Shown: piece after piece, positions 16,810-27,002 of the stretch
How the letters are laid out: each line of letters begins with the position of its first letter
Numbering within the stretch: the stretch's first letter is position 1
NCBI RefSeq assembly: GCF_025362435.1
Contig: NZ_JANYGL010000155.1
Location: 1 to 42,284 of the forward strand
Length of the DNA: 42,284 nt
Source: Polymorphobacter sp.
GTDB taxonomy: Bacteria; Pseudomonadota; Alphaproteobacteria; Sphingomonadales; Sphingomonadaceae
Direction: 5' to 3'
Notes under the pieces: model-generated
Seen by the model: only the letters and a program-made list of their open reading frames with translations
Databases searched by the model: none
Told to the model about the DNA's origin: nothing
Program-made: the position numbers and the translations under genes

Positions 16810-18102
16810 TCAAGCCGCCCATGCAGCCAGGTCATCCTGCTCGCCGATCAACGCGAGACCATGCGCGATCGACGTCAATTCGCCGCCCGTGGCGATACGA
16901 TCGCCACCGAAGCGCTCCTCGAACAGCCGGATGATCCGCGGCGTCAGCGACGTCCCGCCGGTGAGGAATATCTGGTCGATCGCGCTGGGGTCGGTTTCAG
17001 CCATGACCAGCGCCCGGTCGATCGCGGCCTCGATTTGCCGGATTTCGGGGGCAATCCACGATTCTAAGTCCGTGCGCGTCACCTCCGCCTCGATCGTCAG
17101 GCCTGCGCTGCTGAAGCGAAAACAGGCTGCGGTCGATGCCGACAGGTCGCGCTTCACCCGGCCCACCGCCTCGTGAAGCCGAAAGCCCAGCTCCTGGTCG
17201 ATGATCGCGATCATGCGGGCGATTGCGTCGGGGTCGAGCGACGACCGGCGCAGCGCTTCGAGTTCAGCAAGGGTCCGCCGGTTCCGCATCAGCGCCAGCC
17301 GCGACCAGTCGGCGAAGTCGTTGAAATAGCCGTTGGGAATTTCGAGCTGCTTGCCGAACGAGCGGTAGAAGCCGCCCTTGCCGAGCAAGGGCATGACTAG
17401 TTGCTCGACGATCCGTGCATCGAAGCGGTCGCCGGCGATACCGACACCGGCATGGCCGAGCGGAATGCACCGCTGCGGCGCGCCCGGCGCTTCGATCTGG
17501 ACAACGGAAAAGTCGCTGGTGCCTCCGCCGAAATCGGCAACGAGGACCGTTGCCGGCTCGGTGATGCGCGACGCATAGCTGAACGCGGCCCCGAGCGGCT
17601 CATAGACATAGTGCAGCGTCGCCCCGAAGTTGGCGAACATCGCATCGTAGCGCCGCCGGGCGAGGTCTCCGTCGGGTGCGGCTCCGGCGTAGATCACCGG
17701 CCGCCCGACAACGACGCGCGCCGGCCCCGACAGCGCTCCGCCGGCGCGCGCGGACATCTTGTCGAGGAACAGCCGGCCCAGGTCTTCAAACTTGAACCGG
17801 CGGTCGAAGATCGTCGCTTGATCGAAGCTTGCGCTCGCGGCGACCGACTTGAACGACTGGATGAAGCGGCTCGCCGAGGGAAACTCGAGGTATTCGGCGA
17901 TCGCATACGGACCGCCCTCGCTCGCGATCCCGCCGCGAACCGCCTCGTCCTCCCAGAAGCACAGCGCCGACCGGAACACCGCCTCGGGACCTGCGGGCGC
18001 ATCGAGCATGACGAGGCTCGACTCGCCGCCGCGCGCCGCCGCCGCTACCGAATTGGTGGTGCCAAAATCGAGTCCGAGAACGAAGGGGGGCGTACTGGAC
18101 AT
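16810..18102 (-). CDS. yegD: Hsp70-family chaperone of the YegD type
   Basis: 430 residues covering only the actin-like ATPase part of Hsp70. Phosphate-binding motifs are LGLDFGTTNSVAA (phosphate 1), VADFGGGTSDFSV (phosphate 2) and IFLTGGTSLTPRI (adenosine). No DnaK-type peptide-binding domain follows, as is usual for YegD. It is a cytosolic protein with an unclear client. Start MSSTPPF at 18102 has AAGG about eight bases upstream. It is monocistronic as far as can be seen, downstream of the acyl-CoA ligase on the same strand with a 116-base gap. Confidence 0.88.
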   Translation of the reverse strand: MSSTPPFVLGLDFGTTNSVAAAARGGESSLVMLDAPAGPEAVFRSALCFWEDEAVRGGIASEGGPYAIAEYLEFPSASRFIQSFKSVAASASFDQATIFDRRFKFEDLGRLFLDKMSARAGGALSGPARVVVGRPVIYAGAAPDGDLARRRYDAMFANFGATLHYVYEPLGAAFSYASRITEPATVLVADFGGGTSDFSVVQIEAPGAPQRCIPLGHAGVGIAGDRFDARIVEQLVMPLLGKGGFYRSFGKQLEIPNGYFNDFADWSRLALMRNRRTLAELEALRRSSLDPDAIARMIAIIDQELGFRLHEAVGRVKRDLSASTAACFRFSSAGLTIEAEVTRTDLESWIAPEIRQIEAAIDRALVMAETDPSAIDQIFLTGGTSLTPRIIRLFEERFGGDRIATGGELTSIAHGLALIGEQDDLAAWAA

Positions 18103-18218
18103 TGACGCGCCTTGCTACACAGGCAGCGTCGATCCGCAAAGCCGGGCAGAGCCAAATAGCTGAAGTCCGTCGTTTCGCGCGATAAAAGGCGGGTCATCGC
18201 CCCCGCGAAGCGGCGGGA

Positions 18219-19838
18219 TCACGCCGCGAGGACATGCCCCCGAAACTGCTCGCGAAGCGCGGTCTTGAGCAGCTTGCCCGTCGCGGTGTGCGGCAGTTCG
18301 TCGACGAAGACGACGTCGTCGGGCATCCACCACTTGGCGATCCGCCCGGTCAAATACGCCAGCATGTCGGCGCGGGTCACGCTCGCCCCCGGCTTGCGGA
18401 CGACGATCAGCAGCGGGCGCTCGTCCCACTTCGGGTGCGGCACGCCGATCACCGCCGCCTCGAGCACTCCTGGGCAGCCGACCGCGGCGTTCTCGAGCTC
18501 GATCGAGCTGATCCACTCGCCGCCAGATTTGATCACATCTTTCGACCGGTCGACGATCGCCATGTAGCCGAAGCGGTCGATCGTCGCGATGTCGCCGGTG
18601 TCGAACCAGCCCTCGGCGTCGGTCACCTGCCCGCCGTCACCACGGAAGTACGTCGCGACGGTCCACGGGCCGCGCACGAGCAGCCGGCCGAAGCTCGCCC
18701 CGTCGCGCGGGCACTCGGCCCCGGAGTCGTCGACGATCTTCATCTCGACCCCGAACAGCGCGCGCCCCTGCTTTATGCGTGCGGCAAGGTCGGCCTCGGC
18801 GCCCTCGGCGACGATCTCGGGGGTCGGCGCGCCGATGCTGCCGACGGGCGACATCTCGGTCATCCCCCACAGATGGCTGACGGTGACCCCGCGCGCAGCG
18901 AACGCCTCGATCATCGACCGCGGCACCGCCGACCCGCCGATCGCGAGGCGCTTGAGCTTGCCGAGGTCGCCGCCGGTCGCGTCAAGGTGGTGCAACAAGG
19001 ACAGCCAGATCGTCGGCACCGCCAGGGCGAAGTCGACATCCTCGACGACTATCAGCCGCTGCAGCGTCCCGCCGTCGAAGTGCGGCCCGGCCAGCACCAG
19101 CTTCGCCCCGGCAAGCGCCGAGGCGTAGGGGATGCTCCACGCGCTGGCATGATAGATCGGCGACACCGGCAGCACGACCGTCCGAGCGCCGATCGCGAAG
19201 GCGTCCGCGGTGCACGCCGCCATTGCGTGGAGGACGGTCGAGCGGTGGCTGTACAGCACGCCCTTGGGATTGCCCGTCGTGCCGCTGGTGTAGCACAGCC
19301 CGGCCGGCGCATTCTCGTCGCGCGGGACCCAGGCGAAGTCGGGGTCGGCGGCGGCGACAAGCTCCTCATAGCACAGCAGGTCGAGGCTCGACTCGGGCAT
19401 GTGCGCGCGGTCGGTCAGGACGACGAAATGCTCGATAGTCTCGAGCCGCGGCGCGATCCGCTCGACCAGCGCAGTGAAACTCAGATCGAACAGCAGGACG
19501 CGATCTTCGGCGTGATTGGCGATGAAGACGATCTGGTCCTCGAACAGCCGCGGGTTGATCGTGTGCGCGACGCCGCCCATCCCGGCGATGCCGTAGAGGC
19601 ATTCGACGTGGCGGTGGGTGTTCCAAGCTAGGGTCGCGATGCGGTCGTCGGGGCGCATGGCGAGCCCGGCCAGCGCGGAAGCAAGACGGCGTGCGCGGTC
19701 GCGTGCCTCGGACCAGGTCGTGCGATGCTCTTCGCCCTCGACGAGCAGGCTGACGATCTCGCGGGCTGGATGGTTGACCGCAGCATGATCGATCAGCCGC
19801 CCGACCAGTAGCGGCCAATCCTGCATTGCGCCGATCAT
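18219..19838 (-). CDS. Fatty-acyl-CoA synthetase (AMP-forming, long-chain type)
   Basis: 539 residues of the ANL adenylating superfamily, activating a carboxylic acid to acyl-AMP and then acyl-CoA. The AMP-binding P-loop [11 protein letters not shown] is at 183-193, LWGMTEMSP follows, then [24 protein letters not shown] (hinge) and the catalytic lysine in the C-terminal TATGKLLK (Lys522). The chain resembles medium/long-chain fatty acid ligases used in beta-oxidation, but the substrate cannot be read from sequence. The start at 19838 has GGAG seven bases upstream; the frame stays open beyond this into non-coding sequence. Confidence 0.9.
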   Translation of the reverse strand: MIGAMQDWPLLVGRLIDHAAVNHPAREIVSLLVEGEEHRTTWSEARDRARRLASALAGLAMRPDDRIATLAWNTHRHVECLYGIAGMGGVAHTINPRLFEDQIVFIANHAEDRVLLFDLSFTALVERIAPRLETIEHFVVLTDRAHMPESSLDLLCYEELVAAADPDFAWVPRDENAPAGLCYTSGTTGNPKGVLYSHRSTVLHAMAACTADAFAIGARTVVLPVSPIYHASAWSIPYASALAGAKLVLAGPHFDGGTLQRLIVVEDVDFALAVPTIWLSLLHHLDATGGDLGKLKRLAIGGSAVPRSMIEAFAARGVTVSHLWGMTEMSPVGSIGAPTPEIVAEGAEADLAARIKQGRALFGVEMKIVDDSGAECPRDGASFGRLLVRGPWTVATYFRGDGGQVTDAEGWFDTGDIATIDRFGYMAIVDRSKDVIKSGGEWISSIELENAAVGCPGVLEAAVIGVPHPKWDERPLLIVVRKPGASVTRADMLAYLTGRIAKWWMPDDVVFVDELPHTATGKLLKTALREQFRGHVLAA

Positions 19839-19952
19839 CGAACGTCTCCCCGTCGTTGCCTTGAGGCTAACAGTGCGCAGGTGCCGCGGCAAACCCGCTT
19901 GACACGACAGAACATATGAAGAACATTGCGAGCCTAATGGAGGGCTTGGGCA

Positions 19953-20129
19953 ATGATCGCGGTTTTGGTTTGTTCGATCGTCAATTCGGGACTGATCGTC
20001 GGTTTGCTCGCGGGCATCGTCACCGGGTTCGTCCGGTCGCGCGTCGCGATCGCTGAAGCACTTCGCGGCGACCCGCTCGAGTCGGGCTTCAAGGCGTCGG
20101 CGACGACGCTGCGAGCGGTGGCCGCCTGA
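19953..20129 (+). CDS. Possible 58-residue membrane-associated small protein
   Basis: A short frame starting MIAVLVCSIVNSG, with a hydrophobic segment over residues 1-25 rich in Val, Leu, Ile and Gly, then a basic turn (VRSRVA) and a polar helix. GGAGG lies about ten bases upstream of the ATG, and a perfect TTGACA (19899-19904) lies further upstream, although its -10 partner is poor. By my count about 80% of codons end in G or C, as in real genes here. Its last 41 bases overlap the 3' end of pssA on the opposite strand. No family was recognised; it is plausible but unproven. Confidence 0.4.
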   Translation: MIAVLVCSIVNSGLIVGLLAGIVTGFVRSRVAIAEALRGDPLESGFKASATTLRAVAA

Positions 20130-20898
20130 CCCGACGGGCGGCGCGCAGGCCGAACGGGATCGACGCGGCATAGGCAAGACTGATCAACGACAACGTCATC
20201 CACGGCACGGTGAACAACGCGCCGGCAAAAAGCCCGACCCCGAGGAGCGCAACCAGTCGCCATTCGGGGCGCAGCCGGGTCGATCCCCAACTGAAGGTCG
20301 GCAGACTCGACGCCATCATCACCGCGACGGCGACCATGACCACGGCGCTGATACCGGCGCGGACGTACAAGGCGAGTTGCGGATCGGTCGGCGACAGCGC
20401 CGCAAGCCACGGCCCGAGCCATAACCAGACGAAGATCGGGCTGAGCGCCAGGCCGGCACCGACCGGAGCCGGGACCCCGATGAGATAGCCCGCGCGCTTG
20501 ACCACCGGATCGGTCGCACCGATCCCGGCATTGAACCGCGCGAGGCGCAACGCGCACGTCACGGCATGCGCCAGCGCGACGATCCAGCCGAACGCCGGCA
20601 GGAACTGGAGCGCCCACAGATACATGATCAACGCCGGCGCGACCCCGAAGGCGATGACGTCGGACAGCGAGTCAAGCTCGGCGCCGAACCGGCTGGTGCC
20701 CTTAAGCAGCCGCGCGATCCGTCCGTCGATCCCGTCGAGCACCCCGGCGACGACGACCGCAGCGACGGCCTTGTCCCATTCACCGGCGATGCCGAAGCGT
20801 ACCCCGGTCAGCCCGAAGCACAAGGCCAGCACGGTAACCGCGTTCGGAATCAGTGCCCGGATCGGAATGACCCGGCCAAAACGGCGGGGTTCGATCAA
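20089..20898 (-). CDS. pssA: CDP-diacylglycerol-serine O-phosphatidyltransferase
   Basis: An integral membrane enzyme making phosphatidylserine from CDP-diacylglycerol and serine. The CDP-alcohol phosphatidyltransferase signature DG-x2-AR-x8-G-x3-D-x3-D is complete: Asp58, Gly59, Ala62, Arg63, Gly72, Asp76 and Asp80. Several hydrophobic segments follow in the 269-residue chain. Start is a TTG at 20898 with GAGG eight bases upstream, 27 bases after the psd stop. Together with psd upstream it forms the two-step route to phosphatidylethanolamine. Confidence 0.92.
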   Translation of the reverse strand: MIEPRRFGRVIPIRALIPNAVTVLALCFGLTGVRFGIAGEWDKAVAAVVVAGVLDGIDGRIARLLKGTSRFGAELDSLSDVIAFGVAPALIMYLWALQFLPAFGWIVALAHAVTCALRLARFNAGIGATDPVVKRAGYLIGVPAPVGAGLALSPIFVWLWLGPWLAALSPTDPQLALYVRAGISAVVMVAVAVMMASSLPTFSWGSTRLRPEWRLVALLGVGLFAGALFTVPWMTLSLISLAYAASIPFGLRAARRVRRPPLAASSPTP

Positions 20899-20925
20899 TG
20901 CAGCGCCCTCAACGTCGCCTCGGCA

Positions 20926-21660
20926 TCATTGCGTGACGCCACTGGTGACTTCGGCGATGTCGCGACGCGCGAGCACCGTCTCTCCAGCGACGCAGCGCTG
21001 CCCCGGCAACACCTGGCAGGCATAATCGGCGGGAAGATAGACATCGACCCGGCTGCCGAAGCGAATCAACCCGACCCGCTGGCCGGCGACGACCGAGTCG
21101 CCCGGCTGGACGAAGCGCATGATCCGCCGCGCGACAAGCCCGGCGATCTGGGTGAAGCCGACCCGCGTCCCGTCGACGGTTTCGACGATGAAATACTGGC
21201 GCTCGTTGTCTTCCGATGCCTTGTCGAGGTCGGCATTGAGGAACTTGCCGGGCACATAGGTGACGCGGCGGATCGTGCCGCTGACCGGCGTCCGGTTAAT
21301 GTGGACGTCGAAGACGTTCATGAACACCGACACGCGCTTGAGCGTGACCGCGCCGACACCGCCTTCGCCGTCGAGCTGCCGCGGGATGACGACGTCGCCG
21401 ACCATGCAGACCATCCCGTCGGCGGGGGAAATGATGAGGCCCTCGCCTGTCGGCGTCGTCCGCTCGGGATCGCGGAAGAACAAAGCAACCCACGCCGTCA
21501 CGCCCGCCATCAGCCAGCCGCCGGTCGTCCAATGCAGCGCGAAGCCGAGCAGCATCGTCACGAACGCCGCCGCCCCGACGAACTTGCGTCCCTCCGGGTG
21601 CATCGGCGGTAAATGATATTTCGCCGTCGCCGGCAGGTTCGACGTCTCTGTCGTAAGCAT
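20926..21660 (-). CDS. psd: Phosphatidylserine decarboxylase (short, proteobacterial type)
   Basis: A pyruvoyl-dependent membrane enzyme that decarboxylates phosphatidylserine to phosphatidylethanolamine. About 244 residues, the short form. The self-cleavage Gly-Ser is Gly202-Ser203 in LIRFGSRVDVYLP; Ser203 would become the pyruvoyl group of the alpha chain. FMNVFDVHINRTPV (about 113-126) is another family mark, and hydrophobic segments lie at ~28-61. The ATG at 21660 has AGG eight bases upstream; a GTG three codons earlier is less likely. It is first in an operon with pssA. Confidence 0.93.
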   Translation of the reverse strand: MLTTETSNLPATAKYHLPPMHPEGRKFVGAAAFVTMLLGFALHWTTGGWLMAGVTAWVALFFRDPERTTPTGEGLIISPADGMVCMVGDVVIPRQLDGEGGVGAVTLKRVSVFMNVFDVHINRTPVSGTIRRVTYVPGKFLNADLDKASEDNERQYFIVETVDGTRVGFTQIAGLVARRIMRFVQPGDSVVAGQRVGLIRFGSRVDVYLPADYACQVLPGQRCVAGETVLARRDIAEVTSGVTQ

Positions 21661-21722
21661 GTACCACACCTAGGCCGAAGCGAGCGCGCTGACAACGACC
21701 CCGCCACTTGCTAAGCGGCGCG

Positions 21723-22259
21723 ATGGCCATTGCTTCACTCTGTCTGTTTTGCGGCTCGAAGCCCGGGGTCGACCCCTCCGCAGCCGTCCTTGCCGACGAT
21801 TTCGGCAGGTTCTGCGCCGATCGCTCACTGACTTTGGTCTATGGCGGCGGCACCTTCGGCTTGATGGGGATCGCGGCGCGAGCGGCGCTGGCGGGCGGAT
21901 CGCACGTCGTCGGCATCATTCCAGAGACGCTCGAGGCGCGCGAAGTCGCGCAGCCGGGCCTGTCCGAACTGGTCGTCACCGCGACCCTGCACGAGCGCAA
22001 GGCGCTGATGTTCGCCAGGTCCGACGCTGTCGTCGTCCTGCCCGGCGGCATCGGCACGATGGACGAACTGTTCGAAATCATGACGTGGCGGAACCTCGGC
22101 CTCCACGCGAAGCCGATCTTTCTTCTCGGCGGCGCGTTCTGGAAACCATTCCTCGACCTGCTCGGCCACCTCGATCGCTCCGGTTACGCCTATCCCGGGC
22201 TGTTCGCGCTGGTCGAGGTGGTCGACCTCAATGGTCTCGCTGCACGCCTCGACCGTTGA
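21723..22259 (+). CDS. LOG-family phosphoribohydrolase (TIGR00730 type)
   Basis: 178 residues with the Rossmann-like LOG fold: [11 protein letters not shown] (40-49) and the signature PGGIGTMDE (107-115), whose Glu is catalytic. Family members cleave cytokinin riboside 5'-monophosphates or AMP to free base and ribose 5-phosphate in the cytosol. The start ATG at 21723 ([12 protein letters not shown]) fits the family; a TTG five codons earlier is open too. It is divergent from psd with about 60 bases between the starts. icd follows 49 bases later on the same strand. Confidence 0.88.
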   Translation: MAIASLCLFCGSKPGVDPSAAVLADDFGRFCADRSLTLVYGGGTFGLMGIAARAALAGGSHVVGIIPETLEAREVAQPGLSELVVTATLHERKALMFARSDAVVVLPGGIGTMDELFEIMTWRNLGLHAKPIFLLGGAFWKPFLDLLGHLDRSGYAYPGLFALVEVVDLNGLAARLDR

Positions 22260-22308
22260 CCCGCGCCGCGCAAGCCCCCTACACGGTGCCGACCAGAACG
22301 AGGACGCT

Positions 22309-23544
22309 ATGCCAAAGATCAAGGTAAAGAACCCGGTCGTCGAGCTCGACGGCGACGAGATGACCCGGATCATCTGGCAATGGATCCGCGAGCAGCTGAT
22401 CCTGCCGTATCTCGACGTCGACCTGATCTATTTCGACCTGTCGATCGAGAACCGCGATGCGACCGACGACCGCGTCACCGTCCAGTCGGCGAACGCGATC
22501 AAGCAGCACGGCGTTGGCGTCAAATGCGCGACGATTACCCCCGATGAGGCGCGCGTCGCCGAGTTCGGCCTCAAGAAGATGTGGAAGTCGCCCAACGGCA
22601 CGATCCGCAATATCCTCGGCGGTGTCGTCTTCCGCGAGCCGATTGTTATCCCGTCGGTGCCCCGCCTGGTTCCCGGCTGGACGAGTCCGATCGTCGTCGG
22701 CCGCCATGCTTTCGGCGACCAGTATCGCGCGACCGACTTCCTCGTCCCCGGCCCCGGCACACTGGTGATGAAGTTCACCGGCGAAGACGGCCAGGTCATC
22801 GAGCACGAGGTCTTCCAATACCCCAGCGCTGGCGTCGCGATGGGCATGTACAACCTCGACGATTCAATCCGCGACTTTGCCCGCGCCTGCCTCGCCTACG
22901 GCATCGCGCGCAAATGGCCGGTTTATCTGTCGACCAAGAACACCATTCTCAAGGCCTATGACGGCCGCTTCAAGGACTTGTTCGAGGAAATCTATCTCAG
23001 CGAATTCAAGGACAAGTACGTCAAGCTTGGCATCGTCTACGAACATCGCCTGATCGACGACCTCGTCGCCTCGGCACTCAAATGGTCGGGCAACTTCATC
23101 TGGGCGTGCAAGAACTACGACGGCGACGTCCAGTCGGACATGGTCGCGCAGGGCTTCGGTTCGCTCGGCCTGATGACCAGCGTCCTGCTCACCCCCGACG
23201 CCCAGACCGTCGAGGCCGAGGCGGCGCACGGCACCGTCACGCGCCACTATCGGATGCATCAGCAGGGCAAGCCGACCTCGACCAACCCGATCGCGTCGAT
23301 CTTCGCCTGGACCGGTGGCCTCAAGCATCGCGGCAAGCTCGATGACACCCCCGAAGTCACGCATTTCGCTGAAACCCTCGAGCGCGTCTGCGTCGAGACC
23401 GTCGAAGCCGGCGCGATGACCAAGGACCTCGCGATCCTGATCGGTCCCGACCAGGCGTGGATGACGACCGAGCAGTTCTTCGAAGCAGTCCGCAAGAACC
23501 TCGACGCAGCGATGGCCACATCGGGCAGCACGGTCGCCCCTTAG
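22309..23544 (+). CDS. icd: NADP-dependent isocitrate dehydrogenase
   Basis: A cytosolic TCA-cycle enzyme converting isocitrate to 2-oxoglutarate and CO2. 411 residues, resembling the homodimeric type shared by alphaproteobacteria and eukaryotes. Family landmarks include [14 protein letters not shown] near the N-terminus, [13 protein letters not shown] and [12 protein letters not shown] (substrate arginines), [15 protein letters not shown] (metal-binding aspartates) and [12 protein letters not shown] (cofactor loop). AGGA sits about five bases upstream of the ATG. A small GGCGC-tcg-GCGCC hairpin lies five bases after the stop but has no T-run. Confidence 0.95.
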   Translation: MPKIKVKNPVVELDGDEMTRIIWQWIREQLILPYLDVDLIYFDLSIENRDATDDRVTVQSANAIKQHGVGVKCATITPDEARVAEFGLKKMWKSPNGTIRNILGGVVFREPIVIPSVPRLVPGWTSPIVVGRHAFGDQYRATDFLVPGPGTLVMKFTGEDGQVIEHEVFQYPSAGVAMGMYNLDDSIRDFARACLAYGIARKWPVYLSTKNTILKAYDGRFKDLFEEIYLSEFKDKYVKLGIVYEHRLIDDLVASALKWSGNFIWACKNYDGDVQSDMVAQGFGSLGLMTSVLLTPDAQTVEAEAAHGTVTRHYRMHQQGKPTSTNPIASIFAWTGGLKHRGKLDDTPEVTHFAETLERVCVETVEAGAMTKDLAILIGPDQAWMTTEQFFEAVRKNLDAAMATSGSTVAP

Positions 23545-23637
23545 CTAAGGCGCTCGGCGCCGTTCGTCGCGGGTGCAGCGGCGGGCGGCGCAAAGACGAC
23601 ATGTGGCTGCATCGAGCGTGACCGGAAGGTGGGGACG

Positions 23638-23658
23638 ATGTTAGCCCGGCTGCCTTGA
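23638..23658 (+). promoter_or_regulatory. Mini-ORF that may couple translation of the DUF1275 gene
   Basis: ATG at 23638 begins a six-codon frame (M-L-A-R-L-P) ending in TGA at 23656-23658. AAGGTGGGG directly upstream is a much better ribosome site than anything near the TTG start at 23655. The TGA overlaps that TTG (TTGA), so ribosomes finishing the mini-frame could restart at once. This is read from sequence layout only. Confidence 0.4.
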
Positions 23659-24278
23659 ACCGCTTCGATCGGCGTAGTCGCCTCCTTGCCGCGGCGCTGG
23701 CGGCGATTGCGGGCTACGTCGATGCGATCGGGTTTCTCACCCTCGGCGGCTTCTTCACGTCGTTCATGAGCGGAAATTCGACACGGCTGGCGATCGGGAT
23801 CGCGACCGGCACATCGGCCGGTCCGCTCGCTGGCGGACTGATCGCAACTTTCGTCATCGGAGTCGTCGCAGGCTCGTACGTCGGCATCCGCGCCAAGGGC
23901 CGCCGTGCGCAACTGGTGCTGGTGTTCGTTTCCGTGCTTCTCACAGCAGCTGCCGCTTTGGGTCAGGCCGGGCTTACCTCCGGGGCGATCATCGCGATGG
24001 TCCTTGCGATGGGAGCGGAAAACGCGGTGTTCGAGCGCGATGGCGAAGTCGTCGGGCTGACGTACATGACCGGAACCCTGGTAAAGCTCGGCCAGCGCCT
24101 GACAGCGACCCTGATCGGCGGCGACCGTTTTGCCTGGGCCCCATATTTGCTGCTGTGGCTCGGCCTCGTCAGCGGCGCCGTCGCCGGAGCCATGGTCTTC
24201 CCGATGCTCGGGCTCGGCGCCTTATGGCTCGCAGCGGCGGCGACGCTTGGCTTCGCCGTGATCGCCGCGAGGCTTTAA
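23655..24278 (+). CDS. DUF1275 (YoaK-type) membrane protein
   Basis: 207 residues with about six hydrophobic segments, placing it in the inner membrane. [24 protein letters not shown] near the N-terminus (given here as landmarks GYVDAIGFL and FMSGNST) is the family hallmark. Function is unknown; a transporter-like role is often assumed. The start is a TTG at 23655 because the conserved N-terminus begins right there. A seven-codon mini-frame (23638-23658) with a strong ribosome site ends on that TTG. The 3' end overlaps alaS by four bases on the opposite strand. Confidence 0.85.
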   Translation: MNRFDRRSRLLAAALAAIAGYVDAIGFLTLGGFFTSFMSGNSTRLAIGIATGTSAGPLAGGLIATFVIGVVAGSYVGIRAKGRRAQLVLVFVSVLLTAAAALGQAGLTSGAIIAMVLAMGAENAVFERDGEVVGLTYMTGTLVKLGQRLTATLIGGDRFAWAPYLLLWLGLVSGAVAGAMVFPMLGLGALWLAAAATLGFAVIAARL

Positions 24279-26944
24279 GCCGCCGCCGCCATTCCTGTCA
24301 GCACCGCGCGGACCGCGTCGATTGCGGCGTCGGCATGAGCGCCATCCGGCCCCCCTGCCTGCGCCATGTCGGGACGGCCGCCACCTCCCTGGCCGCCGAC
24401 TGCAGCCGCCGCGATCTTGACGAGATCGACGGCATTGTAGCGCGACACTTGGTCGTCGGTGACACCCACCGCGACCGTTGCCCGCCCATCGTTGACCGCG
24501 ACGAGGACGACAATGCCGCTGCCGACCTGCTTCTTGGCGTCGTCGACGAGGCCGCGCAGGTTCTTGGCGTCTAACCCGGGAATGACCTGACCGACGAAAC
24601 CGGTGCCGCCGATCTTCTCCGCTGCCGCGCTGTCGGACTTGCCGCCGCCGAGGGCCGCAGAGCGCCGCGCATCGGCGAGTTCACGCTCGAGACGCCGACG
24701 GTCGTCGATCAACGCCGCGATCCGCGTCGAGACCTCGTCGGGACGCGACTTCAGGATTGTCGCCGCAGCCTTAAGCTCATTTTCCTGTTCGGTGAGGAAG
24801 ACGCGCGCCGCTTCGCCGGTCAGCGCCTCGATCCGCCGGACGCCGCTGGCGACCGCGCCTTCACTGATGATCTTGAACAGGCCGATCTCACCGAGTGCGG
24901 CAACGTGCGTGCCGCCGCAAAGCTCGGTCGAGAAATTGCTCTCGCCGGCCAGCCCCATGCTGAGGACACGGACTTCATCGCCGTATTTCTCGCCGAACAG
25001 CGCCATCGCCCCTGCAGCAATCGCTGCGTCAGGTGACATCAGCCGCGTCGACACCGGAGTGTTCTCGCGGATATGCCGATTGACGTCGGCCTCGACCCAA
25101 TTGATCTCATCGCGGGTCAAGGCGCGGGCCTGACTGAAGTCGAAGCGCAGGCGGTCGGGCGCAACCAGCGATCCCTTTTGCGTGACATGTTCGCCAAGAC
25201 GCTGACGCAATGCCGCATGCAGCAAATGTGTCGCCGAGTGATTGGCGCGGAGCTGGGCGCGACGGTCGTTATCGATCGCCATCGTCACCGTATCGCCAAC
25301 CGCAACCGAACCGGTCGCGACAGTTCCGAGGTGAACGTGCAGCTTGCCAAGCTGCTTCGCGGTATCGTCGACCGCCAACTGCAACGTGTCGTTGCTGATA
25401 GTCCCAGCGTCGCCAGCCTGACCGCCCGATTCAGCGTAGAAGGGCGTCTGGTTCGTCACGACCGCGACACGATCCCCAGCGGCAGCCGAAGCTACGCGCA
25501 CCCCGTCCTTGACGATCGCCACGACCTGCCCTTGGGCGGAGTCGCTGGAATAGCCGGTGAATTCGGTCGCGCCGCACTCGTCGAGGATATCGAACCACTC
25601 GGTCGCCGATGCCGTCTGGCCCGAGCCTGTCCACGCTGCGCGCGCGGCGCGGCGCTGCTCGGCCATCGCCGCGTCGAAGCCGGCGCGGTCGACGACGATC
25701 TCCTGCGCCCGCAGTGCGTCCTCGGTCAGGTCGTAGGGAAAGCCGAAGGTGTCATAAAGCTTGAACGCGACTGCCCCGGGGAGCGTGTCGCCGCGATGAA
25801 GCGTCGCAGTCGCCTCGCCAAGCAGGCGAAGGCCGTTGCTCAGCGTCGAGCGGAAACGCGTTTCCTCAAGGTTGAGCGTCGCTTCGATCAACGGCTGGGC
25901 GCGGATCAGTTCGGGGCAGGCGACGCCCATCTCGGCGACCAGCGCCGGGACCAGCCGGTACATCAGTGGATCGCGCGCGCCGAGCAACTGGGCATGGCGC
26001 ATCGCCCGGCGCATGATCCGGCGCAGGACATAACCGCGTCCGTCGGCAGCGGGCAGCACGCCATCCGCGATAAGAAAGCAGCTGGCGCGGAGATGGTCGG
26101 CAATGACCCTGTGCGAAACACGGCTTTCCGGGGTCGCGGACTGCGTCCCGGTATCACGGCCGATCAGGTCGCGGCTGGCGTCGATCAGGTTGCGGAAGGT
26201 GTCGGTATCGTAATTGTCGTGGACGCCCTGCAGGACCGCGGCAATCCGTTCGAGACCCATGCCGGTATCGATCGACGGCCGCGGCAGATCGAGACGCGTC
26301 GCCGCATCGACCTGCTCGTATTGCATGAAGACGAGATTCCAGATCTCGACGAAGCGGTCGCCGTCCTCGTCGGGCGATCCCGGACGTCCTCCGGGGATAT
26401 GCGCGCCGTGATCGAAGAAAATCTCGCTGCACGGGCCGCACGGTCCGGTGTCGCCCATCGACCAGAAGTTGTCGCTGGTCGCGATACGGATGATGCGATG
26501 GTCGGGAAGCCCGGCGATACGCTTCCACAGGTCGAACGCCTCGTCGTCGGTGTGATAGACCGTGACCGTCAACCGGTCCGGATCGATGTTCCAGTCTCGC
26601 GTCAGCAGCGTCCACGCATGCTCGATCGCCTGCGCCTTGAAATAGTCGCCGAACGAGAAATTGCCGAGCATTTCGAAGAAGGTGTGATGGCGAGCGGTGT
26701 AGCCGACATTGTCGAGATCGTTGTGCTTACCGCCGGCCCGGACGCATTTCTGCGCCGACGTCGCGGTGATGTAAGGCCGGCGATCCTGGCCGGTGAAGAC
26801 ATTCTTGAACGGCACCATGCCGGCATTGACGAACATCAGCGTCGGATCATTCTGCGGCACGAGCGGCGCCGACGGCACGATGCGATGTCCGGTGTTACCG
26901 AAATAGTCGAGAAACGAGCGCCGGATTTCGTTGGTTGTGATCAT
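24275..26944 (-). CDS. alaS: Alanyl-tRNA synthetase
   Basis: A cytosolic class II synthetase charging tRNA-Ala. 889 residues with N-terminal catalytic motifs ([33 protein letters not shown]), the editing domain with zinc-type HxxxH ([10 protein letters not shown]) and CGGTHV, and a C-terminal Gly-rich DHHA1-like region ([15 protein letters not shown]). Start [11 protein letters not shown] at 26944. It lies downstream of recA on the same strand, an order common in alphaproteobacteria, with a strong hairpin between the two. Confidence 0.97.
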   Translation of the reverse strand: MITTNEIRRSFLDYFGNTGHRIVPSAPLVPQNDPTLMFVNAGMVPFKNVFTGQDRRPYITATSAQKCVRAGGKHNDLDNVGYTARHHTFFEMLGNFSFGDYFKAQAIEHAWTLLTRDWNIDPDRLTVTVYHTDDEAFDLWKRIAGLPDHRIIRIATSDNFWSMGDTGPCGPCSEIFFDHGAHIPGGRPGSPDEDGDRFVEIWNLVFMQYEQVDAATRLDLPRPSIDTGMGLERIAAVLQGVHDNYDTDTFRNLIDASRDLIGRDTGTQSATPESRVSHRVIADHLRASCFLIADGVLPAADGRGYVLRRIMRRAMRHAQLLGARDPLMYRLVPALVAEMGVACPELIRAQPLIEATLNLEETRFRSTLSNGLRLLGEATATLHRGDTLPGAVAFKLYDTFGFPYDLTEDALRAQEIVVDRAGFDAAMAEQRRAARAAWTGSGQTASATEWFDILDECGATEFTGYSSDSAQGQVVAIVKDGVRVASAAAGDRVAVVTNQTPFYAESGGQAGDAGTISNDTLQLAVDDTAKQLGKLHVHLGTVATGSVAVGDTVTMAIDNDRRAQLRANHSATHLLHAALRQRLGEHVTQKGSLVAPDRLRFDFSQARALTRDEINWVEADVNRHIRENTPVSTRLMSPDAAIAAGAMALFGEKYGDEVRVLSMGLAGESNFSTELCGGTHVAALGEIGLFKIISEGAVASGVRRIEALTGEAARVFLTEQENELKAAATILKSRPDEVSTRIAALIDDRRRLERELADARRSAALGGGKSDSAAAEKIGGTGFVGQVIPGLDAKNLRGLVDDAKKQVGSGIVVLVAVNDGRATVAVGVTDDQVSRYNAVDLVKIAAAAVGGQGGGGRPDMAQAGGPDGAHADAAIDAVRAVLTGMAAAA

Positions 26945-26956
26945 GAACCGAACTTA

Positions 26957-26995
26957 GGCGAGCGGGCCGTGCTTCTCAAGCAGCGCCCGCTCGCC
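26957..26995 (-). terminator. Strong hairpin between recA and alaS
   Basis: GGCGAGCGGGC (26957-26967) and GCCCGCTCGCC (26985-26995) form a perfect 11-bp stem, and the loop holds a further GCTT/AAGC stem. It sits 7 bases after the recA stop on the minus strand. There is no clear T-run, so it may be a weak terminator, an mRNA-stabilising structure or a leader of alaS. Confidence 0.5.
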
Positions 26996-27002
26996 TCGCC
27001 GA

